Source: Candidatus Segatella caccae (GTDB lineage: Bacteria > Bacteroidota > Bacteroidia > Bacteroidales > Bacteroidaceae). From it: a stretch of DNA of 9,725 bases. The DNA is taken from the NCBI GenBank assembly GCA_900556395.1, contig USOQ01000083.1, forward strand, positions 1 through 9,725, read 5' to 3'. The position numbers and the translations under genes were made by a program. Within the stretch, counting starts at the first letter, position 1; every line of letters starts with the position of its first letter. The notes under the pieces are model-generated. The model worked only from the letters and a program-made list of their open reading frames with translations. It searched no databases and was not told where the DNA came from. Shown here one piece after another: positions 5,609-9,725 of the stretch.

Positions 5609-6727
5609 ATGAAGAAAATTACAGCATTCATCATCATACTACTTGCCCTGGTAAGTTGCAGTGAGAAAACACCACAAGACCTATTCGAAGATTCTAAATC
5701 GGGCGTTGTCCTGATTCTCAACGAATATTATTATGTGATGAAATTGCCCAATGGTAATTCCATCTATTTTACAGGTATTGACGAAGATGGTTCGCTGGAG
5801 AATTTAGCTTTTGAGTACAAAGACATCAAAGAAAAGCGACAGGCGATGACAGGCACAGGATTTTTCATCGACAAAGAAGGAACCATTATGACCAATCGTC
5901 ATGTAGCGCAACCTTCCATTGACAAAACTGCCGTCAAAAACAGTTACAACAACATGATGTCTTCCATCAAAGCTTATTACGCCGAACAGATGAATCTTCT
6001 GTCACAAGCATACAGAGAGTTGGAAAGCCAAAAGAGTGAGTGTTACCAATATGGCTACGATGGCATGTTGTATGAAAACACCGAAAAACTGCAAGAGATT
6101 ACCTCGCAACAAAGTGAACTGGAATCTCAGTTCAATACGATCAATGAAGTTCGTAATTCTCTAAACGACCACATTTCCTTGGATGAACTGAAGATAACAG
6201 CTGTTTGCGAAATCGGAATCGCATACAACAACACCTTTGTTAATTCTGACAAAGACTTCTTGGACAAAAATCCATGTGTCGTAATCAAAGTGTCAGAACA
6301 AGCAAACACCGATTTGGCTACTATCCAACTCAAAAACAAGACGACACCAGAGAATGCGCACATCTTCAACACAGACGGTTCTGTGGAAGAGAGTTTCTTC
6401 ACCCAATTAAAAGACAAGTTTAGTGGCCATGACGAAAAGATTCTTCAGATAGACCAACAACTTTATATGATTGGTTATAACGCTGGTCCTACTTTGGCTA
6501 ATACCAAACAAGGCATTCAGGTACAAATGACAAGTGGAAAGGTAACGCAGCTTCCTGATGGCGAAAGAGTACTATATAGCATTCCTACCGTACAAGGTTC
6601 CAGCGGCAGTCCTGTCATTGACAGCAAAGGGCGCTTAGTGGCAGTCAACTTTGCTAAGTTAGCCGTCAGTGACAATTTTAATTTCGGCATTCCATTGAAT
6701 AAAGTAAAAGCTTTCGTAAAGCCATAG
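5609..6727 (+). CDS. Trypsin-like serine protease lipoprotein with a coiled-coil insert
   Basis: This 372-residue protein starts with a lipoprotein signal (MKKITAFIIILLALVSCSEK); the lipobox LVSC puts the lipidated Cys at residue 17, so it is probably anchored in the envelope. The chymotrypsin-fold triad is visible: His98 in GTIMTNRHVAQ, Asp235 in NTDLATIQL, and Ser334 in GSSGSP (330-335). GTGFFID (82-88) is the typical strand before the His loop. Between His98 and Asp235 lies an insert; residues about 108-190 are rich in Gln, Glu, Ser and Leu and likely form a helical coiled coil. No PDZ domain is present, unlike HtrA/DegP, so it is better described as a member of the trypsin-like peptidase_2 group. 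The substrate is unknown. It has its own promoter, and a bidirectional hairpin separates it from the next gene. Confidence 0.88.
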   Translation: MKKITAFIIILLALVSCSEKTPQDLFEDSKSGVVLILNEYYYVMKLPNGNSIYFTGIDEDGSLENLAFEYKDIKEKRQAMTGTGFFIDKEGTIMTNRHVAQPSIDKTAVKNSYNNMMSSIKAYYAEQMNLLSQAYRELESQKSECYQYGYDGMLYENTEKLQEITSQQSELESQFNTINEVRNSLNDHISLDELKITAVCEIGIAYNNTFVNSDKDFLDKNPCVVIKVSEQANTDLATIQLKNKTTPENAHIFNTDGSVEESFFTQLKDKFSGHDEKILQIDQQLYMIGYNAGPTLANTKQGIQVQMTSGKVTQLPDGERVLYSIPTVQGSSGSPVIDSKGRLVAVNFAKLAVSDNFNFGIPLNKVKAFVKP

Positions 6728-6750
6728 ACATCTTATTTTGTTCGGAAGTG

Positions 6751-6797
6751 CAGAGAAAAGAGAGAAGTTAAAGAAACTCAGAGAAAATAGAGAAGTT
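6751..6797 (+). repeat. Two copies of a 19-bp direct repeat, 28 bp apart
   Basis: CAGAGAAAAGAGAGAAGTT (6751-6769) and CAGAGAAAATAGAGAAGTT (6779-6797) differ at one base. They lie just after the protease gene. No function is evident. Confidence 0.75.
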
Positions 6798-6825
6798 GTC
6801 GCTTCCTATCGGTTGCTAAGAAGTA

Positions 6826-6884
6826 AAAGCCAATAGTTTTACACGGTAAAATCTTGTAGTAAGACTATTGGCTTTCACTTTTTT
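6826..6884. terminator. Hairpin terminator between the protease and nitroreductase genes
   Basis: AAAGCCAATAGT (6826-6837) and ACTATTGGCTTT (6864-6875) pair over 12 bp. The loop contains a second short hairpin (TTTTAC/GTAAAA). Downstream on the plus strand is a T6 run (6879-6884); on the minus strand TTTT also follows. It fits the end of the protease gene and of the convergent nitroreductase gene. Confidence 0.75.
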
Positions 6885-6908
6885 ACCTTTTTACTTTTTT
6901 ACCTTTAT
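6877..6908. repeat. Short T-rich tandem repeat
   Basis: A 16-base unit of the form ACTTTTTTACCTTTTT is repeated twice (second copy ends in CTTTAT) just before the nitroreductase stop codon. It is low complexity and probably of no specific function. Confidence 0.6.
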
Positions 6909-6920
6909 CAAACCTTTTCG

Positions 6921-7721
6921 CTATTTGATAAATTCTATCTTACTTTCATCTCGAGGCTTAGCCTCAGGAGCCTCGTCAGGATACCCCACAGCGAGGATAT
7001 AGCAGATTTCATAACCATCAGGCAGATTGAGCTGAGCTAAGTAAGGCTTGCAAGCCTCATTTGTCTGAAGGAAACGAGCAGAACCGCCCAAGCAGCATGT
7101 TCCTAACCCCATAGACTGAGCAGCAAGCATCATGTTCTCGCCCAAGAGACCTGCGTTCACCATTCCGTACTGATCGTTTCGTGGTGTTGCCACAATAATG
7201 ATGTTAGGAGCATTGCGATACATATTCTTGAAGTTGACATCACGCTTCACCTGTTCGGGATTTTCTTTCTTAAAGATAGCCGTCGTTGCTGTGATGAAAT
7301 CTTGATTCTCAACCACTCTTATAGCCCAGTTTTGCTGATTCATGGCATTCGGAGCACTGATACCACACTTGGCAATAAGCGCCAACTTCTCATGCTCCAC
7401 AGGTTGGTCGAGATATTTACGAACAGAACGGCGCGACATGATTGTCTGTACCACGGAGTTGTTTTTCGCGCAACAAGACTTCTCAGAGCAATCTGCTGCC
7501 TTTGGACATTCCGATTTCTTCGGGCAAGTTGCTGCCTTTGGACATTCCGCAGCTTTTGGACAAGCTGTCTTCTTACATGTACTCTGCGTACAAGCCTTTT
7601 GAGCGCAAACAATTTGCTGCTTTTTTTGACACATTTTCTCCTTCTTACAGCAACCTTGTGCCTGGCTGAGCGATGGCAGCAGCATCATTGCGCAAACCAT
7701 CAAAGTTTTCGAGTTTAACAT
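6921..7721 (-). CDS. Exported nitroreductase-family protein with a Cys-repeat N-terminus
   Basis: The 266-residue protein has a signal peptide (MLNSKTLMVCAMMLLPSLSQ, then AQ, cleavage near residue 21). Residues 24-84 then hold 13 cysteines, five of them (54, 60, 66, 72, 78) exactly six residues apart in the repeat C-P-K-x-x-x. Residues about 91-266 are a nitroreductase domain, an FMN-dependent oxidoreductase fold: MSRRSVRKYLDQPV (95-108, with the Arg-Arg-Ser that contacts FMN phosphate), ISAPNAMNQQNWAIRVV (121-137), and GLLGENMMLAAQSMGLGTCC (191-210). Members use NAD(P)H to reduce nitro or quinone compounds; export with a cysteine-rich head is unusual, and its electron donor is unclear. The head might bind metal or act in thiol chemistry (inference). 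A good AGGAG (7732-7736) lies about 10 bases before the ATG, and a strong promoter is upstream. Confidence 0.9.
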   Translation of the reverse strand: MLNSKTLMVCAMMLLPSLSQAQGCCKKEKMCQKKQQIVCAQKACTQSTCKKTACPKAAECPKAATCPKKSECPKAADCSEKSCCAKNNSVVQTIMSRRSVRKYLDQPVEHEKLALIAKCGISAPNAMNQQNWAIRVVENQDFITATTAIFKKENPEQVKRDVNFKNMYRNAPNIIIVATPRNDQYGMVNAGLLGENMMLAAQSMGLGTCCLGGSARFLQTNEACKPYLAQLNLPDGYEICYILAVGYPDEAPEAKPRDESKIEFIK

Positions 7722-7769
7722 ACTTATTTCTCTCCTATGATTATTAGTTAAAAATGACTTTTATCCTCG

Positions 7770-7802
7770 CAAAGATACAATTTAATTCTGAAGTAAGTCA
7801 AA
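7770..7802 (-). promoter_or_regulatory. Promoter of the exported nitroreductase gene
   Basis: On the minus strand TTTG (7802-7799) and TATCTTTG (7777-7770) are 21 bases apart, a close match to the Bacteroidota consensus. Transcription would start near 7763. The 5' leader contains AGGAG at 7736-7732. Confidence 0.8.
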
Positions 7803-7895
7803 AAGGCAAGTTTTTTTCTTATTTTTTATGAAAAATAGTTTGGTTATCTACCTTGTTACAAGCGGAATAAAAACACAAAATAATTGCCATAAAAC

Positions 7896-7926
7896 TTGCA
7901 TAATTGCAGAAAGACTACTATTTTTG
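7896..7926 (+). promoter_or_regulatory. Promoter of the methyltransferase gene
   Basis: TTG at 7896-7898 and TATTTTTG at 7919-7926 are 20 bases apart. The transcription start would be near 7933, which places the ATG at 7828 upstream of the transcript and supports the start at 7960. Confidence 0.7.
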
Positions 7927-7959
7927 TCGACTAAAAAGAAAACAGATATTTTGATTCGT

Positions 7960-8718
7960 ATGAACACAAACATATTGACAAAAGACAAAGACCCCATGGG
8001 CGCTGCCATTCTCGACTATGCTACAACAGGAAAGGCTGGATGCTTGCGCATACACTCCTCTATGTTTGAAGAAGACGAGATGCCCGTAAAACACCTATTC
8101 CGCCAGTACAAAGACATGCCATTGTTAGAGCAGATGGCTCTAAATATGGCCTGCGGACGCGTGTTGGACGTAGGAGCTGGCGCCGGCTGCCATGCCATGG
8201 CGCTACAGGATAAAGGGATAGCAGTAAAAGCTATCGATATCTCCCCGCTGAGTTGTGAGGCAATGAAACAGAGAGGCATAAAGGATGTGGAATGTATCAA
8301 CCTCTTCGATGAACATCTGACAAATGGCTTTGACACCATCCTCCTATTGATGAACGGAACGGGCATTGCTGGCAAGGTAACTCACCTACCCCATCTCCTC
8401 ACTCGTCTAAAATCGCTTCTGCAAGAGGGCGGACAGATTCTCATCGATTCTTCAGACTTGAAATACATCTACGAGAACGAAGATGGTAGCTTCGATATCG
8501 ACCTGAATGCAGCTTACTATGGTGAAGTAGACTATCAAATGGTGTACGACGGAATCAGGAAGAAGAAAAACCATCCTTCTTCACGGGTGGAAGGTGATTC
8601 TTTCGACTGGCTCTATGTTGACTTCCCACTACTCCATTCCATAGCCGAAAGTTGTGCCCTCCATTGCGATCTTGTGGCAGAAGGAAAGCACTATGACTAC
8701 TTGGCAAGACTCTATTAA
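7960..8718 (+). CDS. Class I SAM-dependent methyltransferase
   Basis: With the start at 7960 the protein has 252 residues (MNTNILTKDKDPMGAAILDY at the N-terminus). The open frame extends upstream to an ATG at 7828, but the predicted promoter lies inside that extension and its 44 residues look non-coding, so I chose the inner start. Motif I, VLDVGAGAGCHAMAL, at residues 68-82 forms the SAM-binding loop. AIDISP (91-96) has the acidic residue expected to contact the ribose (Asp93). FDTILLLMNGTGIAG (124-138) matches motif IV, and LKSLLQEGGQILIDSSD (150-166) the following strand. The fold is the Rossmann-like methyltransferase; the substrate is not recognisable. It is divergent from the nitroreductase gene and convergent with the MgtC-like gene, with only 12 bases between stop codons. 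Confidence 0.88.
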   Translation: MNTNILTKDKDPMGAAILDYATTGKAGCLRIHSSMFEEDEMPVKHLFRQYKDMPLLEQMALNMACGRVLDVGAGAGCHAMALQDKGIAVKAIDISPLSCEAMKQRGIKDVECINLFDEHLTNGFDTILLLMNGTGIAGKVTHLPHLLTRLKSLLQEGGQILIDSSDLKYIYENEDGSFDIDLNAAYYGEVDYQMVYDGIRKKKNHPSSRVEGDSFDWLYVDFPLLHSIAESCALHCDLVAEGKHYDYLARLY

Positions 8719-8730
8719 CTACAGGGAGTT

Positions 8731-9384
8731 TTACTCCATCGTAGAAATCGTGACATCCGAAAAGTCATTCAAATAGTCGAGCACTCTCAGAGTATGAAAG
8801 CCTCGCTTCGCCTTGAGTTCCATATTCACTTCCAGGAACTCACCCTTAGAAGTGCGACGGTCCTTCAACTCGTAGGAATGTACCTCCACACCATCTTGCT
8901 TCATGCGCTTGATAAGTTGCTTCACGCTATCAAGGGAAGGCGCCGAGAACGATAACTCTATCGTAATGGCTCCCAACTGAGGAATCCAAAAGTTGAGCAC
9001 CTCAAGTCCTAAGAGCACCATTGCCGTAGTGATAACAGCAGCCACAAACATACCTGTTCCACAAGCCAGACCGATGGCTGCTGTCACCCACAAACCTGCA
9101 GCGGTAGTAAGTCCACGCACCACATTTTTTTGAAAGATAATTGTGCCAGCACCCAAGAATCCGATTCCCGACACCACCTGGGCAGCAACGCGCGAAGAGT
9201 CTTTCAGGTCAACACCAAAACCATACTGCGACACCACACAGAAGAGAGCACTACCCAACGCCACAAGGAAATGGGTACGAAAACCAGCTTCCTTGGCACG
9301 ATATTCACGTTCGATACCTATCGCTCCGCCCAAGAACAGAGCCAACAACAGCCGAGCCGTCAGATCTATATAAGTTGCATCCAT
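8731..9384 (-). CDS. MgtC/SapB family membrane protein
   Basis: The 217-residue protein (ATG at 9384) belongs to the MgtC/SapB family. The conserved start LLLALFLGGAIGIEREYRAK, then EAGFRTHFLVALGSALF, is present, as are GIGFLGAGTII (73-83) and VRGLTTAAGLWVTAAIGLAC (89-108). Four to five membrane helices span about residues 8-135, and residues about 140-217 form a soluble C-terminal domain resembling an ACT fold. MgtC of Salmonella supports growth in low magnesium and in macrophages through an effect on the F-type ATP synthase; many other homologues are uncharacterised membrane proteins, so the role here is open. The upstream ATG at 9411 would add 9 residues overlapping the -7 box, so I rejected it; GGAG (9395-9392) sits 7 bases before the chosen ATG. 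A small hairpin (8725-8737) spans its stop codon. Confidence 0.9.
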   Translation of the reverse strand: MDATYIDLTARLLLALFLGGAIGIEREYRAKEAGFRTHFLVALGSALFCVVSQYGFGVDLKDSSRVAAQVVSGIGFLGAGTIIFQKNVVRGLTTAAGLWVTAAIGLACGTGMFVAAVITTAMVLLGLEVLNFWIPQLGAITIELSFSAPSLDSVKQLIKRMKQDGVEVHSYELKDRRTSKGEFLEVNMELKAKRGFHTLRVLDYLNDFSDVTISTME

Positions 9385-9408
9385 ATTTATTCTCCGTTTT
9401 TTTGAGTT

Positions 9409-9416
9409 CAAATATA
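9409..9416 (-). promoter_or_regulatory. -7 box of the MgtC-like gene
   Basis: The minus strand reads TATATTTG, an exact TAnnTTTG match. TTTG is present further upstream (9432-9429), but only 12 bases away, so no proper -33 box is seen. The transcript would begin about 18 bases before the ATG at 9384. Confidence 0.55.
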
Positions 9417-9532
9417 AACATAAATTGTCAAAAACCCACCTTTACCTCCCACTTTTTCACCCTTTAGCTCTGTTTTTCACTTTATTTTGCCAATTCTCCT
9501 ACACTTTCTTTCGAAGATTGACTTTAATTTTG

Positions 9533-9540
9533 TATTTTTG
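9533..9540 (+). promoter_or_regulatory. -7 box of ettA
   Basis: TATTTTTG fits TAnnTTTG. Only TTTC is found near the -33 position (about 9509-9512). The leader would be about 45 bases and A+T-rich, without a Shine-Dalgarno sequence. Confidence 0.6.
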
Positions 9541-9592
9541 TAGCCAATCTGTGAAAGTATAGCAAATATTACATACATTATATTTAACAAAC

Positions 9593-9725
9593 ATGGCAAC
9601 AGTTGACGACAAGAAGATTATCTTCTCAATGGTGGGCGTATCTAAAATTATCCCACAAAATCAGAAACAAATTCTGAAGAACATCTACCTATCGTTCTTC
9701 TACGGAGCAAAAATCGGTATCATCG
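9593..9725 (+). CDS. ettA: Energy-dependent translational throttle protein EttA, N-terminal part (partial)
   Basis: The frame begins at ATG 9593 and runs off the window. The 44 visible residues start MATVDDKKIIFSMVGVSKII and continue PQNQKQILKNIYLSFFYGAK, then IGII. The sequence VSKIIP, ILKNIYLSFFYGAKIG is typical of EttA, a soluble ABC-F ATPase that binds the ribosomal E site and slows the first step of elongation when the ATP/ADP ratio is low. The start of the first ATP-binding domain is visible; its Walker A motif (normally LGLNGAGKS) would follow right after the window. Distinction from other ABC-F paralogues is based on this signature only. Confidence 0.85.
   Translation, partial: MATVDDKKIIFSMVGVSKIIPQNQKQILKNIYLSFFYGAKIGII

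Noticed and set aside
7464..7580. Short regularly spaced repeats considered as a CRISPR array
   Set aside because: The period is about 18 bases, in frame and within a coding sequence; there are no spacers of CRISPR size.
7340..7718. Several open frames on both strands over the Cys-rich repeat
   Set aside because: They are by-products of the repetitive codons in the nitroreductase N-terminus; the minus-strand frame has a signal peptide, a ribosome-binding site and a complete domain.
7828..7959. N-terminal extension of the methyltransferase to ATG 7828
   Set aside because: The likely promoter (7896-7926) lies within it, so the upstream ATG would not be transcribed from that promoter, and the 44 residues show no family similarity.
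9385..9411. N-terminal extension of the MgtC-like protein to the ATG at 9411
   Set aside because: It overlaps the -7 box at 9409-9416, while a GGAG is correctly placed for the ATG at 9384.

Overview
The window looks like a Bacteroidota chromosome, most likely Prevotella or a close relative (Segatella). The clearest sign is that nearly every gene is preceded by the Bacteroidota-type -7 box TAnnTTTG, several with a TTG or TTTG about 20 bp further upstream, and that Shine-Dalgarno sequences are mostly weak or absent. Gene content agrees: an EttA start of the usual Bacteroidota form, a DUF4476 protein, an AAA/DUF4143 ATPase and many exported proteins. No tRNA, rRNA, CRISPR array or transposase was seen.

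Layout from left to right. Bases 1-191 are the 3' end of an acyl-CoA dehydrogenase-like gene, followed by a strong terminator. An AAA_14/DUF4143 ATPase (471-1739, +) follows with its own promoter. It sits between two exact 24-bp copies of the dehydrogenase gene's stop-codon region (183-206 and 1757-1780), which suggests a cassette inserted at, or recombined into, the 3' end of that gene. A large exported protein with S-layer-homology-like motifs and Cys pairs (about 1848-4214, -) converges on it.

A 370-bp divergent intergenic region holds a promoter for each direction and an imperfect inverted repeat around the rightward one. It feeds an exported DUF4476 protein (4585-5082, +). After its terminator comes what may be a frameshifted small membrane-protein gene on the minus strand (5175-5383). 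Next is a lipoprotein trypsin-like protease with a long insert between its catalytic His and Asp (5609-6727, +).

The right part has an exported nitroreductase with a cysteine-repeat N-terminus (6921-7721, -), divergent from a SAM-dependent methyltransferase (7960-8718, +). That gene converges on an MgtC/SapB membrane protein (8731-9384, -), which is divergent from the start of ettA (9593 onward, +).

Almost every gene appears to be its own transcription unit with its own promoter and hairpin, so there is no obvious multigene operon or pathway. The common thread is cell-envelope and exported proteins (SLH-like protein, DUF4476 protein, protease lipoprotein, exported nitroreductase, MgtC-like protein) set among housekeeping genes (dehydrogenase, ettA). 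The most unusual items are the duplicated gene end around the ATPase, the six-residue Cys-Pro-Lys repeat fused to a nitroreductase, the inverted repeat around a promoter, and the split membrane-protein remnant.
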